64,000 nt of DNA, taken from positions 5,119,434 to 5,183,433 of the forward strand of contig QXEO01000236.1 in NCBI GenBank assembly GCA_007115705.1. The letters run 5' to 3'. Source of the DNA: Dactylis glomerata (Eukaryota; Streptophyta; Magnoliopsida; Poales; Poaceae). The position numbers and the translations under genes were made by a program. Within the stretch, counting starts at the first letter, position 1. Each line of letters opens with the position of its first letter. The notes beneath the pieces were generated by a model, which ran no database searches, was not told where the DNA came from, and worked only from the letters and a program-made list of their open reading frames with translations. This document shows positions 1 to 11,600 of the stretch, piece after piece.

Positions 1-423
1 CATAGATGATGCCACCAATAAGAGGTCTAATCAAGGATGACATAAATATTTACGTTCTTATTTTTCCCGGTGCAAAACATCTGTTTTAAGAGGAAACAAT
101 TCCAAATGAGGCTGATTTATAAAAGCTAATTTTAACTTTGTATCAATTGCTTTTAACCATCAAGATCAAAAAATGGGGTACAACATCATTAAAAAGTTTG
201 CAGTCTACAAGTCGGTGAAGTGAGGAGTATGCTTATAATGCTTGTGACGATTAAAAAACTTAACAACATTCGTGGAGGGTGCAACAAAGAAAAAACTAAT
301 GATGAATAATAGGCTAGATTATTTGCGTTTCGATTTTCCCGGTGCAACGCACGGGCATTTTTACTAGTAGTATTAAAATAGTAGTAAGAAAGTACATCTT
401 TTTCTTAGGAATTTGTTTTTTTT
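1..423. other. AT-rich intergenic stretch, no gene seen
   Basis: No coding frame is supported here. The motif CCCGGTGCAA occurs twice (about 66-75 and 340-349). The second copy continues into GCACGGGCATTTTTACTAG, which looks like a worn transposon terminus found in many grass repeats. I cannot assign a family. Confidence 0.4.
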
Positions 424-653
424 TTGTGATAGGTAATGTTGAATGCTATAAACCGGTACTAATTTCAATATAAAATTCTTTATATTCTAGGCTACACAAA
501 AATGGTAAAATCTAATGAAATTATATAGTATTCAATCATGTACTATTCACTATATAATATGTCAGATTTTGTCTTTTTTGTGTAGAATAGAATATAAAGT
601 ATTTCATATTGAGATTTGTACCGGTTTATAGCATTCAACATTGCCTATCACAA
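424..653. mobile_element. MITE with long terminal inverted repeats
   Basis: The left end (TTGTGATAGGTAATGTTGAA) and the reverse complement of the right end (CTTGTGATAGGCAATGTTGA) match, and the inverted match runs inward for about 80 bp with few mismatches, through TATAAACCGGTAC. Total length is about 230 bp with no coding capacity. The flanks GAATTTGTTT (left) and GAATTTTGTTT (right) could be a 9-11 bp target duplication, which would suggest a Mutator-type MITE; that part is inference. It lies about 390 bp upstream of the disrupted host gene's ATG. Confidence 0.8.
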
Positions 654-1041
654 GAATTTTGTTTCGAATTTTTTTGAAACTTTAAAATACAAATTTCATG
701 GCGTATGGTATAATTCATAATTTGTTGGAGAAAGATCGGGGCAGGTCAAACTTATTTTAAACTGCGTGCGTGCCTTGTACGGGCCTTGCACTGGCGGGCA
801 GCAAGCCTGCTGCAATGAGGGTCCACGGCATAGATAAAATATTATTTCCACTCTTTATACAGTGAACCGCCGCCGCCCCCTCCCCTTCCCAACGCCAACT
901 TCCAGTTATTACCCTGTACTAGACAGTTCATCGCCTCATTCCCCATCTTCTCTACATGACCGCTGCGTCCTCTCGTTTCCATCACATCGCCGCTTCTCGT
1001 TTCCATCACGTTGCCGCCGCCCGCATTTTCCGGCACAGGTC
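654..1041 (+). promoter_or_regulatory. Probable promoter and 5' leader of the disrupted DUF295-like gene
   Basis: A weak TATA-like TTTATA occurs at 854-859. It is followed by a C-rich, pyrimidine-rich leader (about 870-1040) typical of grass 5' UTRs and then by the ATG at 1042. No other gene is seen in this stretch. The assignment rests on position and composition only. Confidence 0.4.
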
Positions 1042-1057
1042 ATGTCTGGTTCTGGGT
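1042..1057 (+). pseudogene. First 16 coding bases of DUF295-like gene, cut off by an LTR insertion
   Basis: The bases ATGTCTGGTTCTGGGT begin the reading frame that resumes at 19488. Removing the inserted LTR and one copy of its TGGGT target duplication joins the two parts in phase (Met-Ser-Gly-Ser-Gly-Trp-Asp). Joined exon 1 is 285 nt, exactly 95 codons, ending at the GT donor at 19757. The insertion therefore interrupted a real exon just after its start codon. Confidence 0.7.
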
Positions 1058-3634
1058 TGTGGGGACCCCGGATTACCCATCCGGAATACCCGATATGCAT
1101 ACAATTCACGATCCTATGATCAGTGTGTCATGAATCCACATATCCGAGTTGATAACAGAATTACATCATCTATTACAGTACCGAATAATATGCTTACAAT
1201 TGGTCACATGATCAAGTATAATATTACCACGCATGGCAAGTCTACAACTAAGCAGCGGATACCAAGCAGCGTAGATGACCCACGTCATGCCTACTACCCT
1301 ACAGGCAACTGACTGGGAGACGTTCCTAGTTTGCACCGGCGTCGTCGTATCCTTCGTCATCTTCATTAAAGTCTTCCTCCAGGTCTGACCAAGTTAATAG
1401 CCAGGGACAAAGCCATGAGTACATTTTGAATTGTACTCGCAAACCATCTAAAGAGAGTGAACTGATATGCAGTTTGGCTGTAGCAAGGAAAGACTCTAAA
1501 CTAGTTTGCTTCTTGTCAAAAACATAGTTTCTCTTGTCGATATAGCATGCCTTACGACATCTCTATGTCTTTATTAAAACATTTAGAAAACAAGTTTTAG
1601 TAAAATCTCTAGGAAGGGAGAAACCCCTTTTTGTTCATAAACCAGGTCAATCAAATATGACCATCTCCATTTATAAAACCAGGTCAATCCCACATGACCA
1701 TCTCCAATTCCTCGGCAGTACCCTATAAGTACTCCGAACCATACCCGTGCCACGACAGTACCCTTCAAGTACTCCGTCTGGCACCTTCCTGCATTTTTCC
1801 GAAAACCACTTTTAGAACCAAAACCGACATAGGTTAAGTATGGCCATTCCAACCGTCCATGGCCGAGGACTCGGCTATTCGAATAGATTTACACTCTGCA
1901 GAGGTTGTACACTTTACCCACAATCATCCGGATACTCATCGTGTGGATATCTTCCCCGCATAACATCATATGCCACGACAAGCACCCGATCGTAGTTTTT
2001 CACCTGCCCACCTTAGCATAAGATCTACCGCCAAGAGGGGTATCCCTCAACACCAAAGCCCAAGTGGCTGTTTGACCCAGGAGTTGCAAATTCCCCAGCC
2101 CACTTGACCCTTCGGAATGACACTACCCGTAGTAGTCCTGTACTCACGGTAGCTCATTATTCAATGAGGGCTCTCGGCTTGTACCCCTGCCCCCTGAAAA
2201 GGTGACAAAGCGAGCCTGGGTAACCGCTCCTACCCAAGGTGCCACGGAAAAGGTGTCCATGGTCGGACTGCCATTACAATTTTTAGATCCCATACTAAGA
2301 TGAACAAACTACTCCGCTACGCCCCGTCCCATACCAGGGTAATTGTGGTTGCACGAGTTAATTGGTTTGGCGAACGCTTATACACAATGCCTTTTTTTTC
2401 ATAAATCCTCCTCCTCTTTTTCTCCATTTTTCAGAACATATTTTTCTGAAAACATCTCAGTGGAATAGAGAACTATTCCAAGGTTTTTCGAGATCATTTT
2501 TCAAAGTCCCATTTGTGTGTTCCCAACCTAGAGTTTTTGCTCCACTACAAAGTTTTCCAAAGGCTCTGATGCTAACCATCATGCCACTAACCAGGGGATA
2601 AGTACATGTGAAGAATGGTGTCACCCACATAGATGATAACAATTGACTTGTGGAGCCAAGTAGCCAACAATTGCTATTTAGAGACAAATAGCAATATATA
2701 AAACCATGCATTTTTGTAAACAGTAATAAATCATGCATAAGTAAAACTGGGATGAGAGATGCAACAAGTTTAGATGGCTTGCCTTGGTTGGCTTGTCTCT
2801 GGACTCCCTCAAGTTCTTCAAAGTCATCAAAGTTCCTTCTTCATCAAACTCATCCCCAGTCGGGTCTAACGTCGTGAAAATAAAATGCAAGCAAGCAATC
2901 AATCATTCAAGCACTAGCACCAAATCATCTTACCACATCAACTCATACAAGATAACAATCAAATAAGTTTAGATAAAGATTTTTTTTAACACAAAAGGAT
3001 TGCTGCAAGTTGTTGTCACAAAATTAGGTTTTCAAGAATTAAAGTTACACAAATTGGAAATGGGACTATGTATAGAATGTAGTCTTTGACAATCAACAAG
3101 AAATCATCTTATTCAAACAAGGTAGCGCACAAACAAGGACAAAAGCTTCAGATCTAAGCACTTAATACTTTCAAACAGTAGTTTATAAAGTTTTCAAACT
3201 ACTTTTGAAAATGAAGTAAAATACAAACTCCTACCATGTGGACTACAACCTAGAGTGAAAAAGAGTTAAACAACTCTAAATAGAAAGTAACCAGCAAGGT
3301 TGTTAAATACCAGTAATAAGCTACTGTTAAAGTTTCAAACAACAAAATTTTCGAACAGAAATAGTTTCTTAATAATTTTTAAAACAGATTCTAATTTCAA
3401 ACAACGCATGGATAACAAATAAATCACCATTTATTTTAGAAAAATGCTATGGGTAAGGGACCAGTGGCAATTGAAAGGTAACGTAATTATTAATCTACTG
3501 CAAATTTTTCCAAGCAATTTGATTAAATTATTTGAAAGCTACAAGCATTTGAAGATTTCAGATTTTAAAAAGAAAAAAATCAAACAATACTATAGCACAA
3601 CAAATAATTCACCATAAAATAAACATAGAGCTTG

Positions 3635-4220
3635 TGTCGTGGTTTCGTCAACAGATCTGCCATAGGGGTAGGGATATGGCGGTTTGTGGAAGGGGGTGAA
3701 CACGGAGGAGCGATCCAGGACGGTGGTAGCACGAATTTACCCAGCTTCAGATCCCGCAACGGTGGCGAGATCCTACGTGCTGCTATAATTCACTATAAGG
3801 CAACAAGTGCTCGGTTACAATGATGAGGTTGGCTGTTTCGCTATGCGATTGGCCGTAAGATTGGTCTCTAACTTCTGCCTCAAGGGCTGCTCCACGCCGG
3901 GCTTATAAAGGCGCCTGGCGTGGGCTACACGTTGGTACCGGAGCGGATACAACTTGGAATCCTAGACTAAGTCCTGCGCGTACGCTACAAGGTCACCCGC
4001 CATGGGCCGTCATCCGGATCCGCCATGAGCTCGCCGCTAGTAGCCCGCCATGGGCCTGTCTCCGGATCCGCCATAAGCGCCTGCGTCCAGTACCGCCGTG
4101 CCATCTTCAGCAACTGGGCCGCCCGGTATGGCGAATCCGCCATACCACCCCTGATGGGCCACCCTGGCTTGCTGATTTAGGACTACGTCGCTGGTATACC
4201 TATTTGGTATATCCCCAACA
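3635..4220 (-). repeat. 3' LTR of the Tat element
   Basis: 586 bp, TG...CA, the left copy. It matches 15878-16462 apart from A/G and C/A substitutions and one extra C in the final ATCCCCAACA. It contains several copies of the element-wide motif ATCCGCCAT and a TTATAAA box usable on either strand (about 3903-3909). Confidence 0.95.
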
Positions 4221-4231
4221 GTAGCCCCCAG
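4221..4231 (-). promoter_or_regulatory. Polypurine tract of the Tat element
   Basis: The plus strand reads GTAGCCCCCAG directly next to the LTR, so the coding strand has CTGGGGGCTAC just before the 3' LTR. This is the expected position and composition of the plus-strand primer for reverse transcription. Confidence 0.8.
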
Positions 4232-4570
4232 GGAACTTCAAGATCACCATCTGCATCCGCCATGCTTGTCCTTGATAAGTCATTTCCGCCATAGCTCTTC
4301 TTCACTGGGATGGCGGTTATCTTGAGGTTCCTTTTTCCATCTATCAATCCGTCGTAAATAACGGATCAAGCGACGTAGTTATCTTAGCGAGATTTTCGGG
4401 ATCCAGTGGATCATACCGTTGAAATCCGCCGTAAATTTCGGCATACAGTTCCTTCTAGGGCAAGATTTACCAAGTTACTTTCTTACCCTCGGACATGTGT
4501 CGCCAGATTAGGGTTTCTGCAATCGGGATGAGCGGTGGTGATGGCGGGCACGAATCTCGAGGCCCGGGGT

Positions 4571-4580
4571 CTATATATAC
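4571..4580 (+). promoter_or_regulatory. TATA box of the antisense gene
   Basis: CTATATATAC sits about 170 bp upstream of the ATG at 4747 and is followed by a C/T-rich leader. This placement suits a start of transcription near 4605 and gives the antisense gene its own promoter, separate from the LTR. Confidence 0.6.
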
Positions 4581-4746
4581 CCCGGCCTCTCACCCCCGGC
4601 CGGTCACCCCTTCATTCTCCCCGTCGCACTCTCTCTCCTTAGCACCGCCACAAGAGCCTCGCTATCTCCGGCGAGCCACCGCAGAAAACCTCGCCGCCGG
4701 CAGCATTTTTCGCCGGACCATTTCATTCAAGTTCTTGCCCGACGCC

Positions 4747-7700
4747 ATGGACTCCGGATCACCAGCCCGCCATTATTCCGATGCTGAAGAGGAAGATTCT
4801 CCTCTGCAACAGTCAGTCCAGGGAGATCATTCTGGGATGGCGGATTTGGACCCAGAGGACAATATGTCCGAAGCTAAGGAGGAGATGGCGGGTGTAAACC
4901 CAGATGACCCCGCAGCGGATGGCGAAGCTGAGGAGGAGGAAACAGAGGGCGAAGAACAGATCCCCCAGAACCTCCATGGGTACTGGCAGAAATCCCATGT
5001 TAAGGATTCTGACGTCAAGGCCATGGAAAGCGAGGGCACCGTAGCTCCTCAAGCTGAATCCGGATGGCGGACTGACTTCAAGGCCCCAGTGCCTCTTCCT
5101 AACCCCTCCGAGATCGTGATGCTCAAATTCCACGTGGAGAGGGGTCTCAGTATGCCTCCATCTCCTTTCTTCACAAATCTTCTGAAGTACTATGGACTGC
5201 AGCTCCACCACATATCACCAAACAGCTTGGTGTCTGTGGCGGGTTATGCAGCTTTGTGCGAGGGATACCTCGGGATCCGCCCCAGGGTAAACCTCTTCCA
5301 ACTCTTTTTCTCCGTGCGTGCCAATTATGAAGACGACGGATCTCTTCGAACCTGCGGAACTGTTTGCTTCCTTCCACGCAGGTCGAAGGAATACCCTTTC
5401 ATCATGCCACTGGACTCTGCCATCGGATGGAGAGGGTCCTGGTTCTACATGGAGGACAAGCCTGCGCCATCTCAAGCCCGCGGCCTTCCTCCATTCAAGA
5501 ACGTCGCTGCTGAATCCCGCGACACCTGGACAGCTGTCAATGACGAAACCGCCACTCCCTATGTCAAGCTCCTGGCTCGGCGGATTGCCAAGCTATCTGT
5601 GGATGGCTTGAAGGGAATCGACACCATCAACTGCTGGATATCTCGGCGGATTCAACCACTGCAACACCGCGATCGCCTGATGCACGAGTATACTGGTGCA
5701 AATGATGGCATGCATTGCTCGGATCAGGAGCTTGACCCTAAAGTGGTTGAGAAGCGCATCCGTTCCCTGATGAAGTCTCCCAGGAAGAAACCTTTGAAGT
5801 TCGGCATGGCTATGTTCGAGAATGGCACCTGTCCTTCGGTAAGTTCCCTTTCCGCCATCATATCTTTTGATACTTTGACATTTCATAATAGTTTTCTTCT
5901 TATTAGCTCAAATCGCTTGGTCCTGCTCACTTTGCCCATCCCCTTCGCCGCTCCAACCTCAAATCTACCGCTAAGGAAGAAGTAGTTCATTCTAGCGGAA
6001 ACAAGGAGGAGATGGCGGGGAATGTTGAAGATACAGCTCATACGACCCAAGAGAAGGCGGTTTCCAAGAAACGGGGCGGTAGCGGGAAAACTCGCGGAGG
6101 TGGCAGGAAATCTGCTGACTCCCGTCGTTTCGAAGCTCAACGCAGGGCGGAGCTTGAAACGCCATCCGAAAGTACCGCTACCATCAATCTGCCCAAGTCA
6201 AGGTAATCTTTGGACACCCTTTTTCATTGTTTTACTGCTTTCCATTTCTAATTCCTTTTCTCTTAGAAGAAAGAAGCCTACTATCAAGAAGCCGTCCTCC
6301 AAGCGAGCCAAGCCCTCCCCTGCGACTATCCCGCTCACCCCTGATGCACCAACTCCCTCCGTTCGTATCGATATTGATATGGAGGATGCTGGTGGTCAGC
6401 TTGACCAAATGCCAGAAATCAACCCAACGACTGAAGCTGCGGCTAATGATGTCGTCCAAAGCGAAAAGGCTTCTGGCTCTCAGGGTCAGGTGGCGGATAC
6501 TCCATCTGGGGGCAGCTTATACTGGAGGCAAAAGCAGCTTGAGGTCGTCAATCTTATTTCTAGCCAGGAAGATGCCAGCAGCGAGCTGTCCAGCGGCATT
6601 GCCGCTTTTGTTGAGAAAACATCGACTATGAAGAAGGTATGTATTCCCAGTAGCCCCCGAGCGCCATGGCGGATTCGCAAATTTAATCCGCTATGGGGCT
6701 CCAAGGTTGACTTCTGTAAGTTTTTTGAATAACTTAGCCCCCGAGCGCTGGTAGTTCACACAGTGCTCTATAGAGAACTTAATTTTCATACTGAGTAGCC
6801 CCCGAGCGTTATGGCGGATAATTATCCAGCATAAAGCTCTTAGAAGACAAAAAATCAGCATAAGTAGCCCCCGAGCATCATGGCGGATAATCGTTCATCA
6901 TGATGCTCTAAGAGTGACTAAAAAAGAATCAGTGAGTAGCCTCCGAGCGTTATGGCGGATTCACATCCGGCATAAAGCTCTAAGATTGACTAACACTTCA
7001 AATTTTGCCAGAATTACAAGAAGGTGGTGGAGGACCTGGTCCAGGTCGTCAGCTCGCAGGAGAAGGAGCTGGCGGAGAAAGGCGCTCTTGTGGCGGATTT
7101 GCGGCAACAGCTTGAGAATAGCGGTATTTAACCTTAAGGTTCCTTTATGCTTATTCAATCAATGATGAACTGACAAGATTCCGCCATGCAGACGCTGCCA
7201 AGCTCAAATCCACACTCGAGGGGATGAAGAAAGGCCACGCCATTGCGATGGATGGGCTGAATGAACAGCTCCGGAAATCGCTGGCTGAAAACGCCACCCT
7301 CGAGAGGCAGCTGAAGGACTAGGAGAACCAGGGCAAGAAGAAGGACAAGGAGATAGCGGATCTCCGCAAAGCCGCCGCTGACTTTGAGAAGCGGCGTGAA
7401 GGCTTTAACGAGCTCCTCCATCACTTCCAAGACAACTTGCTAGGTACCGTTTCTTCTTATAGCGTAAAATTTTCAATTTCTGCTATGCAGTCCGTGACGC
7501 ATCTTCTTTTTTCCGCCATGCAGCTTCCTTGGGGCAAAGCGAGGTGGACACCGCCGAGGGCTTGCGCATGGCCACCGACGCAGCGAGGAAGGAGCTTGAT
7601 GGCCTTCTCAGCGCTGGTCGCCAAGCGTGCGGGAGCCTGCAGATAGCGGGTTCTTCCAACCTTTCCGCCATCGCACTCACGCAGAAGCTGCTGCTGGTGC

Positions 7701-8038
7701 CAGGGCTGGTGGCGGATTGGAAGCTGTCCTCTGCTCGGGGTGGTGCCAGAACAGCGCTGACTTTGGCGAAGGCCCACTACCCCGAGATGGATCTGGACCA
7801 GCTCACCTCCGGCATCCCTGAGAGCGGCGAGGATGGCGCGCCGGTGGACGAGGCCGCCATCCGGCAGAGCGTGCTTGGATATGATCAACTGTGCGCCCTT
7901 GGCACGCAGTTGAACGTATACTACGAAGCATACGAGCTGCCAAGATCGCCTAGCCAAGCTTCGGCATCCGCCTCCGCGGCAACTGCAGGTGGTGATGGCG
8001 GTGACGAGGTGTCCTCCAATGTTCCGCCATCCTCTTGA
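4747..8038 (+). pseudogene. Six-exon antisense gene, Transposase_28-type protein, one amber codon
   Basis: Exons 4747-5838, 5907-6202, 6267-6636, 7012-7123, 7192-7443 and 7524-8038 join in frame. All five introns begin GT and end AG. The product would be 878 codons, ending TGA at 8036-8038. An acidic N-terminus (residues 1-100) is followed at about 120-260 by a conserved block with FHVERGLSMPPSPFF, NLFQLFF and WFYMED, resembling the Pfam domain Transposase_28 (putative gypsy-type transposon). A basic Lys/Arg/Gly-rich part and a charged coiled-coil-like part (exons 4-5) follow. TAG at 7320-7322 (codon 667) would remove the last quarter. No catalytic residues can be named, and despite the domain name no transposase activity is shown. 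It runs opposite to gag-pol and ends 645 bp from the end of pol. Related extra ORFs are known in Tat elements, for example gene23 of maize Grande. Confidence 0.85.
6640..7000 (+). repeat. Five imperfect tandem repeats in intron 3
   Basis: Units of about 55-75 bp each start with TAGCCCCCGAGC (once TAGCCTCCGAGC) and most continue into ATGGCGGAT, with starts near 6650, 6735, 6797, 6862 and 6936. On the coding strand of the element each start reads GCTCGGGGGCTA, which resembles the element's own polypurine tract. Confidence 0.85.
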
Positions 8039-8682
8039 GATGTGCCCTGCAACATGGCAGGAAAAAATACTTTGCATCAAATCGGCCCCTGAGTGGGTCT
8101 GTAATTTAAACTTAAACTGCGTGTGATGTGTCTGCACTGTGACTGATCTGCTTGTGGCGGATCAGTAAAATGCTTGTGAACTTTTGCAGTTTGTTGTTTA
8201 TGAAGTGGTTTTAATTGCGCGAAGAAACTGCCAGGCCTGTTTTATGCAACTTGCAGTTTTTGCCATGCCCAAAAAACAACACTTAAAATTTTCACGCGTA
8301 GGATTATGCGATCCGCCATCCGGCTCTCTGTGCTTGACTTTTCGTGAGATGGCGAAATCTTCGCATGAACAATCCGCTAGGGCGACGATACTTAATAGCA
8401 ACCGTCCAAAACCCTGAGCAGATGGCGGCTTAGATCGTCAAAAAGTCACTACTCGGGAATCCACACAGAAAACATCGAATGAGGATCAAAACATAAAAAA
8501 GCTACGCGGACCGCTTATGGCGGATTTAAAGATACGCAAGTGCAGAGCACAATTGCGCAAAAGGTTCTATACGATCTAAATGAACAATAAAGGAGGTAAA
8601 AGACTCAGAAAAAATCAAGAGTAAACGAAATGCTTTATTTCATTGATCATATAGAGGTGCCTATTACATAGCTAGAAAAGTG
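8039..8682. other. Convergent spacer between the antisense gene and pol
   Basis: 645 bp lie between the TGA of the plus-strand gene and the TAG of minus-strand pol. No ORF is convincing. It must hold the 3' ends of two converging transcripts. Copies of the ATCCGCCAT / ATGGCGGAT motif occur near 8155, 8311, 8421 and 8517. Confidence 0.6.
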
Positions 8683-11600
8683 CTAAGTGTAGAAAGGACG
8701 TAGCTGTGCGATGTTCCATGGACGATCTGTCTCGTCGTAGATATCGTCAGGGTCTCTTCGTTTGTGCTTCTTACTTGGTCGCTTATCTAGCTCGCGAATA
8801 TCAACGAGGTAGTAGGAACCATTCAGTAGAGCTTTGCTAATGACGAAGGGTCCTTCCCAAGGCGGGGATAGCTTGTGGGACTTCTGCTGTTTGAGGCGTA
8901 GCACCAGGTCACCTTCCTTGAACGAGCGTTGGCGAACTCGCCTGCTGTGATAGCGGCGGAGATTCTGCTGGTAGATGGCAGATCTCTGGGCTGCGAGGTC
9001 GCGCTCTTCTTCTAGCAGGTCCACAGATAGTTGTCTGGACGCTTCTGCATCTTCTTCCTTGTAGGCCTCGACTCTTGGAGAATCATACTGAACATCACTT
9101 GGCAAGATTGCCTCTGCTCCGTAGACTAAGAAGAAAGGGGTAAGGCCGGTTGATCTGTTTGGCGTGGTCCGTAGACTCCACAGTACAGATGGCAACTCCT
9201 CTGCCCAGGCTCCAGCTGCTCTATGTAGCGGTGCTTCTAGGCGTGGCTTGATCCCTGACATGATTAGTCCGTTGGTCCGCTCAACTTGGCCATTAGACTG
9301 TGGATGTGCCACAGATGCTAGGTCAAGGCGGATTCCGTTGTGATGGCAGTATTCTTCAACTTCTCCCTGAGACAAGTTTGTGCCATTATCGGTGATGATG
9401 CTGTGTGGGATGCCGAATCTGACCACAATGTCCTTGACAAATTTTAGGACGGTTTTGCCATCAAGTTTTCTGATGGGCTTAGCTTCCACCCACTTCGTGA
9501 ATTTGTCTACCGCTACCAAAAGGTGCGTAAATCCCGAAGGTGCTGTTTTTAGCGGACCCACCATGTCCAGCCCCCAGACTGCGAAAGGCCAAGTTATAGG
9601 GATCGTATGCAGTGCTGTGGCGGGCATATGGGTTTGCTTGGAGTACATCTGGCAACCATGGCAGAGCTCCACAATGCGGTCTGCATCTGCTTTGGCTGTT
9701 GTCCAGTAGAACCCATGGCGGAATGCTTTAGCTATTAGGGATCTGGCGGCGGCGTGATGCCCACATTCGCCTTCATGGATCTCTCTTAGTATTTCGATTC
9801 CATCCACTTGGGATATGCACTTCATGAAAACTCCCGAGGTGCTTCGTTTGTAGAGTTGGCCATCTATGATGGTGTACGCTTTGACTCTACGCTCGATTTG
9901 TCTTTTCTGGACTTCGTCTTCGGGAAGCTTCTTGTTCGTCAGATACTCCAGGAAGGGCTCTGCCCATGGCGGATTGCTAGGCAAAACCGCCATAACAGGG
10001 GAGCTCGCTATCTCCGGATTTTCAGGATCCACCATCTTAACTGATGGTACGCGCAGATGCTCAAGGAATACGCCTGGCGGAACTGCCCTATGGCTGGATC
10101 CCAGTTTTGACAAGGTATCGGCCGCCATGTTATCTTCTTGCCGTACGTGCTTTATGTCGTAGCCGAGGAAACTTTTGGCCATCTCGTCCACTTCGTCCCT
10201 GTATGCCGCCATTATTTCATTCCGAGCTTTGTATGTGCCAGCCACCTGCTGAGCCACAAGGTTAGAGTCTCCACAGCACATGATGTGTTGTACACCGATC
10301 TCCTTTGCGACACGTAGCCCGTGTAGTAGCGCTTCATACTCCGCGATGTTATTGGTGGTGGGGAAGTGAATCTGGAGAACGTAGCTGAGCTCATCTCCCT
10401 TAGGAGATTTGAGCGTCACTCCAGCCCCCGAGCCGTGTAGCAACTTTGAGCCATCAAAGTGCATCACCCAATGCTCTGGTTCTGGGACGGGCGTAGTCTC
10501 CTGTGCTTCTTTCCAATCCGCCATAAACTCCGCCAACGCCTGAGACTTGATGGCGGTGCGAGGCTTGTAGGCGATGTCGAAAGAGGCCAATTCAATGCCC
10601 CACTTCGCAACTCGTCCTGTTGCGTCGCTGTTGTTGATGATGTCCTTCAGTGGGGCTTTGCTCACCACTGTGATCTTATGGTCATAGAAGTAATGCCTTA
10701 ACTTACGAGAAGCTAGGAAAACTCCGTATGCCAATTTTTGGTAGTGAGTGTAGCGCTGCTTGGATTCTGTCAGGACCTCGCTGACATAGTAGACTGGTCG
10801 CTGTACGCCATACTCTTGCGCTTCTTCCTTACGCTCTACCACCATGACGATGCTGACCACCTTATTGGTTGCCGCCATGTATAGTAACATGGGCTCCTGG
10901 TCTTCGGGTGCCGCTAGGACTGGTGCAGTGGATAACACTCTCTTCAGATCCTTAAGTGCAGCGTCTGCCTCGTCGGTCCAGACGAATTCGTCTGATTTCT
11001 TCATCAGCTTGTAGAGTGGCAAAGCCTTCTCGCCAAGACGACTGATGAATCTGCTCACTGCTGCCACGCAGCCTGTGAGTCTCTGCATGTCTTTTAGGTC
11101 GATGGACCGGGAGATGTCGAGGATTGCCTTGATCTTCTCCGGGTTAACCTCAATTCCGCGGTGGGAGACGATGAATCCTAGGAGTTGTCCAGCTGGGACG
11201 CCGAAGACGCACTTCGTTGGGTTAAGCATCATGTTGTACTTCCTGAGATTGTCAAAGGTCTCTTGCAAATCCGCTATAAGGCCATCTTGCTTCTTAGACA
11301 TAACTGCGATGTCGTCCACGTATGTGTGGATATTTCGTCCGATTTGATCCGCCAGGCACTTTTGCATAGTGCGCTGATACGTTGCTCCTGCGTTTTTCAG
11401 ACCGAATGGCATTGTGACATAGCAATATGTGCCATAAGGTGTTACGAACGACGTAGCGAGCTGATCGGACCTTTTCATCTTGATCTGGTGGTATCCGGAG
11501 TAGGCATCTAAGAAACACAGTAGCTCCGATCCCGCCGTCGAGTCAATGACTTGGTCAATGCGAGGCAAGGGAAAAGGGTCTTTTGGACATGCTTTGTTCA

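Noticed and set aside
956..1312. 118-codon plus-strand frame over the LTR junction
   Set aside because: It crosses from host leader into the giant LTR in a different frame from the supported gene and shows no domain.
6640..7000. CRISPR-like reading of the intron repeats
   Set aside because: Eukaryotic context, imperfect units with no constant spacers; they fit decayed tandem repeats with PPT-like cores.
7457..8137. 226-codon minus-strand frame
   Set aside because: It is the shadow of exon 6 of the antisense gene, whose splice frame and reading are far better supported.
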